Source of the DNA: Oxytricha trifallax
Lineage: Eukaryota; Ciliophora; Spirotrichea; Sporadotrichida; Oxytrichidae
Assembly (NCBI GenBank): GCA_000711775.1
Contig: ARYC01000745.1
Coordinates: 44,439 to 108,438 of the forward strand
Length of the DNA stretch: 64,000 bases
Direction: 5' to 3'
Below, piece after piece: positions 11,322 to 22,600 of this stretch. How positions within the stretch are numbered: the first letter of the stretch is position 1; each line of letters opens with the position of its first letter. The notes under the pieces were generated by a model, which ran no database searches, was not told the origin of the DNA, and worked only from the letters and a program-made list of their open reading frames with translations. Both the position numbers and the translations under genes were made by a program.

Positions 11322-11857
11322 GGGTTTTGGGGTTTACATTTAATACCTTTATATAAAGGTCTTGGTACAGAGATATAGTAATATAGAAGTTTATGACTAA
11401 AAGGTAAAGGTGTAAACTCATGTTATTCTTGATAGAATAAGTGAAGATAGTGGCCTCGAGACTTATGTTATTCACCCTCGTTCTATAAAGACTGAACAAT
11501 ATATTAAGTTCTTGCAATAACTTAGAGATAAGTACTCTGACTAAGAGATTATTCTATTCGTTGATAACTTATCAGTTCATAAAACTAAAGACTCAAGGAA
11601 GGGATATGAAATGATAAATATAACACCTGTATTTAATGTTCCTTACAGCCCTTAGTTCAATGGTTGAATTATATTGGGGGTTATTGAAAGGCCATTACAA
11701 GAAATTGCTGCTCTATCACTTGATGCACGATTAAAAGATAGATACAGTCGATTTTATTAGGAGTGCTGCAAAGAGAGTCAGCGATGAGAAAGCTAAAGTA
11801 AGCGCAAGAGAAGAAAGATTTTGTGTATATAAATAAGTTTTAGATTTAAACGAATGA
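11322..11857 (+). pseudogene. TBE transposase, C-terminal half (copy A)
   Basis: Frames collinear with the D copy (62419-63232) read QRSWYRD, LETYVIHPRSIKTEQYIKFL, FVDNLSVHK (second catalytic D), FNVPYSPQFNG, then after a frameshift ELYWGLLKGHYKKLLLYHL and DTVDFIRSAAKRV, ending at TGA 11855-11857. The catalytic E is the one in ELYWG. The region with the helix-turn-helix and the first D (HADEAVF in copy D) is absent, and the sequence starts at G4T4G4T3. It cannot encode an active enzyme. The 3' end overlaps the convergent 22-kDa frame. Confidence 0.8.
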
Positions 11858-12653
11858 ATAAGTTCACATATTAAATTTGCCCGTAAATGGATTTGGCTTC
11901 TCTTTCTTCTCTTCCTGTTAAGGCTTGCTTGGGCCCATGTTTCTTCTCTTAATGCAAGCCCCTGCATCTATGTTCATCTCGTCTGGCTTTTAGAAATCTT
12001 TGAAGAGTCTTACTCTATTCATGCTTTACTTGAGACTTTCTTTCTCTGTTTACTTTGCTGCGCTCTTTCATCAATTATATAGCAGTAACAGGTTTTTCTA
12101 TAAAGTTAAAAAACTAAGCTTACTTGAGATAAAAGGATGCTTTTGAAGTTCCTACAGCCAGGTGTCACTTATTTTAATACCTTGCTTCTCTTTTTCTTCA
12201 GGAGAGATGCTGTATCGTTTCTTGTGAGCTTCTTAAATAACTTCATTTAAGTACTCAGGTTTCAGAGTTGCAAGAACACCAAAGAAGAAGTTTCTCTCTG
12301 GCAACTTATTAGAGAGCTGTAGCTTTGATGGAAGGTAGAGAGGGACGTCCGGATCACTCATAGCAAATCGTCATATAGGTTTGTCACTGATATTTCAGGG
12401 TAGTTAGGTTCTCAATCATCTTTATTTCATTAGTCTTAAAAGCTTTTTTATCTTCACTCAGTAAGGCTTTTAAGAATGAGATTTTAGTTCCCTCCTAAGT
12501 CGGCAAGAACAATCCAACGATAATGGATTTATTAATTTTACTTAAGAACTTACCTTGCTATACCAAATATCTATAAAGGTCCTCTTTACTTCGAAATTTT
12601 CCTATTAAATCTTGAGATTAAATTCTCTTCATTGCATCATTCATAGACTCCAT
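11778..12653 (-). CDS. TBE 22-kDa protein (copy A)
   Basis: ATG at 12653 (MESMNDAMKRI), then KFRSKEDLYRYLVQ, an intron starting GTAAG at 12553, VGLFLPT...GTKISFLKALL, SNKLPERNFFFGVLATLKPEYL and QGIKISDTWLQELQKHPFIS. A 26-nt GT-AG intron at 12098-12123 leads to a basic tail (QEKKHGPKQALTGREER) and TGA at 11778. It is the middle gene of TBEs; its molecular role is not known. The basic tail suggests nucleic-acid binding (inference). It reads convergently into the transposase tail and divergently from the 57-kDa gene. One or two frame changes remain in the middle. Confidence 0.7.
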
Positions 12654-12829
12654 CTTGCTTCCTCTTTCTAGAAATGTTAATGAAATTTAAAATTATGGAT
12701 ATCCATTCTAAGTTTATTAAAATCTTACTACTAAATAGGGAGGACCTACTGGAGGTCAACCTTGAAAAGATATACGGAGAAGCATTGAAAAACTTGCTCC
12801 AAGTTTCACAGATTGATTTCCATTTTTAT

Positions 12830-13040
12830 CAATCTATCTCCATTAAATTGCTCCTAATAATGTTTAATTATTTTAGGAGGTCCTCCAAATAAAGTTCGAA
12901 CTTTATTAGGAGTTAAATTTTAAGGTTAAAACTTAATTAGGAGCATATTGAATTAAAAAAATTTTTATAACTTTACCTCCAAATTAAGTTCAACTTGATT
13001 GGAGGACCTCCCAGAGAAACAAAACTTCATTAGGAGTATT
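12830..13040. promoter_or_regulatory. Divergent intergenic region with repeated TTAGGAG motifs
   Basis: Between the divergent 22-kDa and 57-kDa genes of TBE A, short units (AATTAGGAG, TTATTAGGAG, AGGAGGTCCTCC, ATTGGAGGACCTCC) recur in both orientations. The same position in TBE C (42780-42910) has TTAATTAGGAG repeats. Conservation of motif and place suggests a two-way promoter; no transcription evidence. Confidence 0.35.
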
Positions 13041-13216
13041 TTAATTTACTAAAATGTATAATATTCTCTTAAAATATGTAAACTTACATACTTTTATGGT
13101 TATTTCATTTTCTTACCTCTCAGCAAAGAATCTACCAGAGTGTCTTATACTCTACTATAATAGTTTATCTAGGTAGATTTTATCATTATTATAATAAAAT
13201 ATATCAGCAAACTAAA

Positions 13217-14630
13217 ATGAGCGCTAACCTGTTAAGAAGAGCGGCATTACTTGGATCATGTCAATAAAAGATATCATTCCAGCAACCAAGAAAAGTAGAG
13301 ACCAGCGACGCTTGTACTCAGTGGAAGCCTACTTATGACAACTTTGACCAGTCTAGCTTTGAGATTTAAATATAAGTTAAGAAGGAGGTTAAACAACCCA
13401 CCATAGAGAATTAATTTTTACAAGCTAAAGTTGACTATTAATGCAAAGAATGCAATTAATTTTTCCCTTACAAGTCAACTTTTAAGAGAAATTTGAGAGA
13501 TATACACAACGATATGCCAAGGTTATATCTCAAGCATTTTAAGAAAGATGGGAAGTATGTCTGTGAGTTCTGTAAGAAGCCCTATTCTCATACAAGATAT
13601 CTTAAAGTACACTTAAAGAAAAAACACAATCAAAGCTTTGTGTTTATTCATGAACCTACATGCAAAAGATTCCTATAAAAAATAAGGTCTAGAAATTCTT
13701 CCTAGTCTCTTAGGGTTAATGTATGGAAGAAAGTCAAAATGAAGAAAACTGCCAAGAGCTTCCCAGTCCTCAGAGATCAGTAAAATTATGGTAAAAATCG
13801 AGGCTATGAAGATTCCCTTCTTGAAAATTATTGACTTAGATTGTTGCCTTGAAAGCTTCCTCACTATAGAGGATAAAATAGAGAAGAGAGTTATTACAGA
13901 TGACTAATACGCTTACAAAATTTATCCTTTCAATTACTTTCTTGCTGATGACAAGTTCTAAATGGAATTTGCTAATGAGAATTATGCTCTTTAATAAGCA
14001 AAATTTAAAGAATGCAGGCATATAATTTAGCTTGAAGCCATTTTATTTGGAAAAAATCATATAGCATTTAGGCTTCCTCTCCTTGAAATGAATTACAGAG
14101 AGTTTTTATCTGACAACAGATGCCAAAGGTAAATTGGCTAGATAGTAAAACAGATAGTTGAGGGAATAAAAGAGCCTCACTAGCTCGGTTACGTTAGAGG
14201 ACTTAAAATCAGAAAATATAATGATGAACTTTCAACCTCTAAGAGTGTATATTATTGATTTCAACAGGGCTCAAAGAGTGGAGGCCTCTGCGCTATAAAA
14301 AGTACAAGGCACTCCTAGTTATTTCCCCGAGAGAGAAGATTGGAGAGATGGGGGTATAGGGTGGGATATATATGCATTAGCAGCAATAATAATAGAGAGT
14401 AATATGCCAAGGAACAATTGCTTTAGCTGCAGGGGTGAGAGAGATTTAAGTAAAGAATCAAGCAACATCTCGATAAAAATAAAATAAATAGAGGTCTCAG
14501 AGAGCTTGCATACTCTATAATATATAAACCAAGCAATTAAATTGAAGAAAGGTTAGATACAATCAAACAAAAACATAGAAAGATAAAATTCAGAGAACTG
14601 CCACATGACTCTAAGCTTATGTTTGTGTGA
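13217..14630 (+). pseudogene. TBE 57-kDa zinc-finger/protein-kinase gene (copy A), decayed
   Basis: ATG at 13217 (MSANLLRRA). Finger 1 reads CKECNQFFPYKSTFKRN-LRDIH, with Asn where the first zinc His is expected. Finger 2, CEFCKKPYSHTRYLKVHLKKKH, is complete C2H2. A frame change near 13800 leads into the kinase: YAYKIYPFNYFLADDKF, LEAILFGKNH, DLKSENIMMNF, YIIDFNRAQRVEA, GTPSYFPEREDWRDGG, ESNMPRN. The HRD catalytic loop is lost (the His is gone and the frame slips next to the Asp), and DFG is DFN as in copy C. TGA at 14628-14630. Probably an inactive relic. Confidence 0.8.
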
Positions 14631-14689
14631 TATATTTTAAAATTTCGCTTGTTATACTCACTTAAATTACTAATATTTAAACATTAAAC

Positions 14690-14791
14690 CCCTACATAAA
14701 CACTATTAAAACCCTAATAAATTATGCTGTTATAGACTACTTTTATCAATCAAAAACTCAATCAAACTACTGAAAGGGTATTGGGGTTTTG
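14690..14791 (+). repeat. Right terminal inverted repeat of TBE A, telomere-type end
   Basis: Ends GAAAGGGTATTGGGGTTTTG then AAT (14792-14794). The segment is the inverse of the left end of TBE B at 40330-40430, sharing CAGTAGTTTGATTGAG. So A and B belong to one subfamily. Confidence 0.8.
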
Positions 14792-14794
14792 AAT

Positions 14795-15245
14795 GTACCT
14801 GAGATTTCTTAGGATTATGTAGAGCTTTTGTCAGATATGTTATTATTCTCAAAAATCTAGATTGAACTTTTGCGAAGGCAATGAAATCATGGAAGTCTTC
14901 AACGTCCCCACATTAAAGTACAAGTTTATCATGGTTAACATGAATCTTCCTGATTTTTATTTCTCAGACTACTGAGTAGGATAACTTGAGATCTTTCATC
15001 GCTTTGAAGCCTAGATAATCAGGCTTGCTGAAGTAATTTTTGCATAGCCCAAACCCATCTGATTTGACTTGTATCAAAAGGAACTACCTTAGCGGCTAAT
15101 CTGAAGTGCATTGAAATATTAGAGCATGGCTAAATTTCGTAGACTTGCCGGAAACTGCTTCAACAACGCTGGTATGGGTCTACTTTTAATCATCGGTCTT
15201 AATCTAGAGTACAAAAATGTGACGCTCGTTGGGGTTATTATCCAT
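14795..15245 (-). CDS. Unrecognised gene cut by the right end of TBE A
   Basis: From ATG at 15245 (MDNNPNERHIFVLQIK) one frame stays open through TAA/TAG to the TBE boundary, except for a single TGA at 14966-14964. The product is about 150 residues and mixed alpha/beta in look (FGLCKNYFSKPDYLGF, CGDVEDFHDFIAFAKV). No family recognised. The frame runs into TBE A at 14791, so the rest of the gene is elsewhere or was lost. The TGA may be an intron, a germline insertion or decay. Confidence 0.5.
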
Positions 15246-15783
15246 CTTCTGATTTTGTTTTTCCATTATTATTGCAAGTGATACTTAACTATCTTTGATC
15301 AAGGGCACATATAACATTAGATGTCTCCCCACTCATTTTAACATTAATTTTTTTTAATTATTATTTTATATTAATTTATAAATCACTTTTCATCGCATTA
15401 TGTACAATTAAATTTTTAAAAAAAATAATAATTCCTAAGAACTGTACAATGTAAAATGTACAATTTAATAAGTACGCCTTAATATATTAAAAACATCAAA
15501 CAGTACAATATACAATTTATACAATTTTGTAATAATTATTTTTAATACTAAGATTTGTAATTAAAAGTGTACTAAACCATTACTAATTAAGTTATCTGTA
15601 TTAAGTGGCAGTTAAAATTATTAAAAAAAGATTAAGTCTATTTTGTATTTCTTGAATTACCTAATATTATGTATCTTAGGAATATCTCGTGAACCAGAAG
15701 TGCCTCATATCCCTGCTATTTTAGAAAATTCATTTGAAATTTCTAAAATAATTATAATTAAATTAAAATATATTTAATTTGTT
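15246..15783. other. No supported gene
   Basis: AT-rich. A short frame with ISREPEVPHIPAILENSFE at about 15685 might be an exon, but nothing supports it further. Confidence 0.4.
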
Positions 15784-16070
15784 GCAGTTAAAGTTGGTCA
15801 ATTTAAACGATCTTGGGCTAATTTGATAGAGAATTCAAAATTAGCTGGACTTTATTATTGGTGGTACTTTTTTATCGCATCCACGGAGTGAAATAACTCT
15901 ATTTTAATTTTGCCATCAAATTTAGCTAAAAAAATCTCCAAAAATTAAAGTTGAGTTAACTCGCTTCAGGGATGAGATAGAGGGGTACCGCCAATAGTAA
16001 AGTCCAGCTGATTTTGAATTCCCTATCCAGCAAGTACCATATTGCCTAGGCTAGGACAGAGTTAACTGCC
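15784..16070. mobile_element. Palindromic MITE, copy 1
   Basis: About 287 bp. Outer ends read GCAGTTAA and TTAACTGC. Inner arms share AATTCAAAATYAGCTGGAC and a TTATCGCATCC/GGGATGAGATAGAGG-type block in inverse order. It is closely related to 16876-17179. No coding capacity. Confidence 0.75.
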
Positions 16071-16875
16071 ACGAATAATAATAATAATAAATAATTAATT
16101 TATATTTTATTTTTCCATATCAAATGTATTCCTACCATATTTAAAAAATATTCACTTTTGGCTAAAAATATTTTATTTATATTTTATAATCTTTAATTCT
16201 TTTTTATTTTTTCCACTTTAATTCGATTCAAATATAAACGCTTTTTTATATACTTTAACTTCTTATTAAAATATTTTTGAATTACTAATGATAATTCTAA
16301 TTTATATTTACAACTTTATTATCACACCATATTTCTTTTTTCCTATTTTCATCTCAAGAAAATTAATGGAATAATTTTTTACTTCTATTTATATATATAT
16401 ATATGCATTTTTGTTTTAATAATAAATATCTTTATTTAGATGTATTAATTATATGTCTAGCACTTAACTCAATAGAGTTTAATTTCTTTACGATTGAATG
16501 GTATTGCTAAAAAGACCAAGCATGAGCAATTTAACTCTCATGCAGTATTTTTGAAGAAAAAAAATGAAAATAAGCTTATCATCTAGAATATTTCCATTTA
16601 ACTTCCATTCAATAGATAGATAGATCATTGTATAATACATATGTTTGTTAGTAAAATGATATTCACCTACTCTGTTAATTAAATTAATCCCCATTTTATT
16701 AAATACTAAACTCCACATGCATGTGCTCTTGGTTTATGATTCTAATCTTGATTTTACTGCTGTGAAAATAAGATAATCACACCATAGCTATATTTTAAAC
16801 AAGAATTAAATAAAGTAAAAACAAAAAATAATATAAGAATGCATTTTATTTGGGAAAATAAATAATAAATATTTG
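16071..16875. other. AT-rich spacer with microsatellites
   Basis: Contains AAT repeats at about 16076-16092 and a TA run at about 16388-16402. The minus-strand frame at 16488-16718 lacks coding character. Confidence 0.5.
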
Positions 16876-17179
16876 AAATTCTTGGCATTTAACTTTCTAG
16901 AAACCTAGACAATATGGTACTTGTTCGATAGAAAATTCAAAATTGACTAAATTTTACAATTGGTTGTACTCCTTTATCGCATCCTTGATCAAAATAATTA
17001 GACTTTAATATTAGGTGATTTGGGTTGTTAATTATTATGCCAATATTAATGTCTAATTATTTTGATTCCAGGATGCGATAAAGGAGTACAACCAATAGTA
17101 AAATTCAGTCAATTTTGCATTTTTTATCGAACAAGTACCATATTGACTTGGTTTCTAGAAAATTAACTGCCAAGAATTT
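16876..17179. mobile_element. Palindromic MITE, copy 2
   Basis: 304 bp, nearly perfect inverted repeat: AAATTCTTGGCA...TGCCAAGAATTT at the ends, and GATGCGATAAAGGAGTACAA with its inverse inside. The loop is near 17015. Same family as copy 1; both carry the AAGTACCATATTG block in the right arm. Confidence 0.85.
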
Positions 17180-17234
17180 TAATTATTATTTATTTTTTGT
17201 CCCAAATCAAATGCATTCCTACAATAATAAGTGA

Positions 17235-17597
17235 AAGTTCATTAGAAAGAAATAGAAGTAGTTGCAACTTATTATACGTTAGTGGTTCTTCGAAGATCAA
17301 GAGCTAAGTTTGACCACTATCACAATGGATTACCACAAATGGGTAGCTGCTTCAACTCTAGGAGTCAGCACTGGATAAAGAGAGGGACCCAATGGAGATT
17401 GGGTGAAAGATAGTTCTCAAAAGATTTTACTCTCAGTTGAGGAACTGATCTGCAATTTCCCATTCAAGATGCTTCAGTTTCACTCATTCATCCCCTAATA
17501 CTTTGACTAAGCATTACAAGATATCACATATAAAGAGAATTAAACAAGATTTTAATAGCGCGTCAACGATGAAGTTAAGCAATATCTAGAAATATGA
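17235..17597 (+). CDS. Unrecognised small gene or terminal exon
   Basis: An ATG at 17325 opens 90 codons to TGA 17595-17597 (MDYHKWVAASTLGVSTG ... RVNDEVKQYLEI). The frame is open upstream to about 17235 (QWFFEDQELSLTTIT), so this may be a 3' exon. The composition (acidic and Gln-rich, few hydrophobic runs) looks coding. No family recognised. Confidence 0.45.
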
Positions 17598-17879
17598 AGA
17601 ATGACAATTACTTAAAGGAGATGCTAAAAACTGCTAATTGAATATTATCAAATCGGTAAATAAACACTGACTTATGCCTAGTTATTTCATTCATTTAATT
17701 AATTAATAATAGAAAGCATATAATTTTTTCGTTAATTTTATTTTAAAATCTAAAGTAAAGTGTCTTTTGGATATGTATTAAGTTATAAGAATATATATAT
17801 TTAGATAGATAGATAGATAATTACTAGAAGGTAAATTAAATATATAATACTCCTTCATGAAATATAAATGCAATGTAAT

Positions 17880-19604
17880 TCATTACTCAGCTTGGCCTTC
17901 ATTACCTTTCTCCTCTACAGCTTCTTCTTCGTCATTCAACCTGTTGGATTTCTCGTCCTTGTTGACTTTGCTTGTCCCCTCTTCATCTTCAACGCCTCCT
18001 ACTCTTTGATCATCTTCTCTTCTGAGACTTTCTTCGGGTCTAGCTACCATCATGCTCTGGATAAGATTTGGTTTTGCCTGTACTCCTGTTCTGGGTTCAC
18101 TTCCTCCTTTCACTTTTCTCTACTGAGAGCAATAGAAGTTTTCTACTCCTCCTAATACTTCCTCTGCATCACTGAAGTATTAATCTTGGTGTTCTTGCTG
18201 GTCATCCAGTTCCATTTTGTTGTCATTCTCAAGAACCCATTCATCCCATGCATCAACATGCGACTTCATGAATGTTGTTTCAGTACCTTTCTCCTCATTC
18301 GACAGTTTCCATAAGTCTCCATTCCTCTTCTCAGCTACAAGCTCCGTTTCCTCTGAGCTCACTGTGATTCCTGATTTTCCAATCTCCAGTTTCATGTGCC
18401 CCACCTCTAAATTGAATGCCAGGTAGTATCTCTACATGTTCAACCAATCCTTAGAGAATATCTAAAAGATTGGCTCTCCTTGCAGCTCGAGTGCTAGATG
18501 GTTTGCCATGAGAATTGCCAATAAGCCACAACTCTCTGGGTCTGCTACTTGGTTGATTTCGGATTTACAAGTAATTTTGCTCACTGTGAATCCTTTGCCA
18601 ACCGTCTCCTTTATTAGTTGGTTGGTTTATTGTAGGTACTTTTGGATTACTGCCAGACTCCCAACCACTCTTCTAGAGTCGTACACCTCCAATTCTTTCG
18701 TATTCTCAGTAACTCTTAGAATCACCCAGTTCCTGCATTTTTTGATACTGCCTTAACAACTTACTGGAATAAGGATGCTCTTAAATTCTCCTGAATCTCT
18801 CCAATATCTGCTATTTTCATGCTTCCAATTAGTCGTTCCCACGCATTTCTCAAATTATAGAATTCCTTTGTCATCCATGACAATAGGTGGTAGAATTAGG
18901 TGTGAGGTTTTTCCTTCTTTTATTTGTGCCTCTTCTATTTATTTCAGGCATACCTCCATTGTGGTTTCTTTGATATGACCTCCAGGTAGTATATCCTCGT
19001 ATTGCCATTCCTCATTGATTTCTCTCCAGTGCTCTTGTTGTTTCTCTGTCCATAGTTCCCACTCTCTTGCACCTTGCCGTCTGGCATTCTCTTTGTCTGT
19101 GAATCTCTAAACAAGAGCTTTTTCCATCAGACTCCTCGTGCTAGGGCAGCAAACTATGGTTACCATTCTTGTAGTCATCGTGGACCATCCTTTCTTTGCG
19201 AGTATTATTTTGTCAAATCCTTGACAAGTGACCTCAGCTAAGTCAATAAGTAGTTTGACTTTCATCTAGTCTGCTTAGATGCAAGGAGATCCGTCCATAT
19301 GCACATCGAATTGTGTCCTTTGTGGTTGAGTCCCGTATAATCTCTTGCTAGGATTTGATTATCCAATCTTCAGTCTACTCTTGAAACCCATTTGTTTGTT
19401 TAGTGGAACTTCCGAATGTTTATTCTCTCTGATTCCTAAGACCTCCTGGTCCTTGCTTCTGTCTCTATGCATGAATCTCACCTCCTTCACCTTCTGCCAA
19501 AACTCTGCTTTGTTTTACCACTCTTGGTATCTTTAGTTTCTAGAGTTCCCATACTAATTTTAGTGGTGTTTATGTTGGTGTGATTTGCTTTTGTTTTCTT
19601 CCAT
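17880..19604 (-). CDS. Ulp1 (C48)-like cysteine protease of the retrotransposon
   Basis: 574 residues from ATG 19604 to TGA. Residues about 292-360 carry NWVILRV, a strand, VYDSRR (D309) and DPESCGLLAI (C359), the order Trp block-Asp-Cys of Ulp1/SENP proteases. The first catalytic His before Trp reads Asn (N292), so activity is uncertain or another His serves. The N-terminal 280 residues are basic and unrecognised. The C-terminal 170 are acidic (EDEEGTSKVNKDEKSN). Ulp1-like peptidases are known as passengers of some eukaryotic transposons, for example plant Mutator-like elements. It could process the element's own protein or remove SUMO (inference). It is intact, so probably recently active. 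Confidence 0.6.
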
Positions 19605-19645
19605 CTGGTTGATCTTTCTTTGATTTTTAATTTAATATTATTGGC

Positions 19646-22600
19646 TTCCCTCTTTTAATTTCTAATAATTTATGATTTTAATTATTGATTTCTGAATTAC
19701 TTGCACTTTATATCCCTGGGGGAGTCATTATAATTTTTGAATGTTTAAATCCCCGGCTCATGTCATCTAAGTTAAAACTTCCTCTGGCTTGATTTATTGC
19801 TTCTTGACGTAAGTGACCTTAAATAGTTTTGTGACTTTCTGAAAATATCCATATTCCTCTAGTTTTCTTATTCTTTCGTCCAGCCATATCATGTTTGCAA
19901 TTACCTCTATCTGTGTTTTGTTGTCCAAGTCTATCAATCTGTGGTTCCTCACAATCTACGAAAATCTTGTCGGATCTCCTGCTCTGTTAATGAGGTTGCA
20001 ATTTTTCATGTGCACGGAGTTCACGAATGTTCTGTGGACAGTACAATAGTGGCACATGCCATAGCTGACTATCGTCCTACCTTGACTAATGGCCATTATA
20101 GTATCCATCACATTCTTGGTTATAAAAAGTTTCTTCTTTTCTAAAGTTCCTGTTTACTTTTATTCACTTACTCCTTGGCTTTCTTTGTTGCTATGAACTT
20201 ATCTAAGTTTGAGTTTACTTTATTCATGTTCTTCAAAACTAGTTATTCAATAATCTCCCTCGTACCGCTCTCTTTAAGTTGGGTTACATTTCTAAGAATC
20301 TTGTTATTAATGTCCCTTGGGGTCCTAAATGCAAGTCTTTTTAATTGTGTCTCAATCTTGTCGATTTCCTCTAACTTAATGTATTTTGTGGCTACTAAGG
20401 GGGTGTATTTGTAAATAACCAATGATCTTATCTACGCTACCATTATTGTATCACAGATTGTTGGATTATTTGATCTTGTCAAATTCTGGTAGAACTGCGT
20501 TTGTTTTTTAATTTCATCCCAAGTGGTTTTTAGGAAAGTTTTCGTATCTAGGCATATTCTCATGCCTAGGTATTTTATTTCTTCAACTTTCTTTATTCCT
20601 TCTACATCATCAACTCCTTTAAATTCTTGAGCGTCACTCAGGAATTATGTTTTTTTTGTATTGAGTTTCAGGTTATGTGATTTTTCAATCTCATTAAAGC
20701 ATCTTAACACTCTGCTTAATTGTTGTTTGTTTTTCACATTTATCAAAATGTCATCGGCGAATGCTAGTAATTTTCCTTGTTTAATTAATGAAATCAGCTC
20801 CGGTTATGTGAAGATTGCATCCTGCAGATATACATTGAATAATAAGGGGGAGAGTCTGCTTCCTTGGGCGACTCCTTTCTAGGCATCGATGTCTTCTCCT
20901 TCGTATATTATTTTGTTGTTTTTATAGAGTTCCTCAATTAAACAGACCACTTTGTGGTCGTTTTCAGATTTCACCCTCTGTCTCAGTATTTGTATCAATT
21001 TGTCTTTCCAGACTGAGTCGTAGGCCTTTTGTAAATCTATGAATAAATATGCTTCTCTGCTCTTGCTCTTTTTCCTTGACATCTTAATGTGTTCTAGCAA
21101 TCTTATCAAGTTGATGTGAGTGCTTTTGTTTTCTTTAAATCCATTTTAGTAATTTCCTGTTTTTAATAGTTCACTTTTTTTTTCTTACAACTTGTTGACT
21201 ATAACTTTCTCAATAATTTTACTCAAGTGTGAATTAACTACAATTGGCCTTGTATTATTTATTTCTGGATATTATTCGCCTTGGTTTTTGCTTAACAAAA
21301 CTAATCGTCCTTCTTTCATATATTGTGGTATGGTCCCTGAGTTTATCCACTTTGTAATAGATTGAACTACTGTTCTTTTAATACTTTCCGATTTAGATAG
21401 CATTTTTCCGTCAAACCCATCCTGTCCGATTGCTTTGTTGAAGTTACATTCTGTAATGCCCTTGTCTACATCTCCTTCTTCACAGAATTTGTTCTCATTT
21501 TATTCATCAGTCATTGTGAAGTCTGCTACGTTTTTTACTAATTAGTCTTGAGTCCTCTCATCTGCAAAAAGACTTTTGTAGAAATCAACTACTTGTTTTG
21601 TAGTTTATTCCCCAGGTTGAACTCTTTCCTCGTTGATCGTCAACCCCTTGATTGGTTGTGATTGTTTTTAGTTTTTTGTGAGTCTCTTTACTAGATAGAA
21701 GAATCCCTTCAGGTCGTTTCTATCTAAGCAGTGTTCCATATCTCTTATCGCTTCATTCCATTGTTGCTTTTTGTCCTAGAATTAGCTATTTCCTTTATTG
21801 ATGTTATTCTTAACAGCCCACATTGGAGGTTGCTGATACCAACTTTTTGTTTTACTTTGTCTTTCAAGTTTGTCTTCGAAGCAATTCCTCAGTGGCGTTT
21901 CTAGTTCCTCAGGTAATAATTCTCGTTTTTCGTCTATAAAAGTTTTCCAACATTATTTCCTAACGTCGTTTATTCTTACTGTTTTTTCCTTATCCACTAG
22001 TTTCAGGTCATCATTTCCAAATTTAATTCTCAATTTGACCATTATTAGGCTGTGGTCGGTTAGCCTTAGTTACTCTAACTTCCATTCACATGTTTCTACA
22101 TTCGAGAAAACTTGGTCAAGTTGGTTCCCTTTTGTGTGAGTTCCTACTCCCTCTGGGATTGATTCCATTAGACCTTCTTTCTTTAATCGTTTGCTAATCT
22201 CTTTTAGGTGGTAGTTAAAATCGCCCATCACTATTATTTTCTGTTTATTACATTTTTGTTTGATTGATCTTATCATAAACATCAGGCGGTTTTGGAGTTC
22301 TTTTACTTCTTCGTTTGAATAGGGTGGAATATATATAGTAATGATGTGTAGTGGGAAACCTCCCACGTTCAATATATTCCAGGTCAAGTATTATCTTAGG
22401 GTTTTTATTGTCTTCATTTAGTATTTGCCGCTATTCATCGTAAGTACACCTCCATTTCTTGCTAGTTATGTTTAAGTAATGTTTTAGCTGTTTAGTCCAA
22501 TTATTCTTTACAGTCTCGTTTCCACGAGAGCTATAAAGTCTGGATTCCTATCTTCGAATTCTTTCATCATTGCATCTTGTTTGAGTTTTGAATTTAAACC

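Larger units (their letters stand above)
11322..14791 (+). mobile_element. TBE A: degenerate, 5'-truncated Telomere-Bearing Element
   Basis: Contains the 3' half of a transposase (+), a 22-kDa gene (-) and a zinc-finger/kinase gene (+) in TBE order, and ends at 14791 in ...TTGGGGTTTTG followed by AAT. The same AAT trinucleotide flanks the other TBE ends in this window, matching the ANT target known for TBE1. The left end is missing: the transposase begins abruptly at GGGGTTTTGGGGTTT. Confidence 0.8.

Noticed and set aside
18217..22139. Many plus-strand frames of 60-95 codons across the LINE
   Set aside because: They are antisense shadows of the two intact minus-strand retrotransposon ORFs, which carry recognisable endonuclease, RT and protease motifs.
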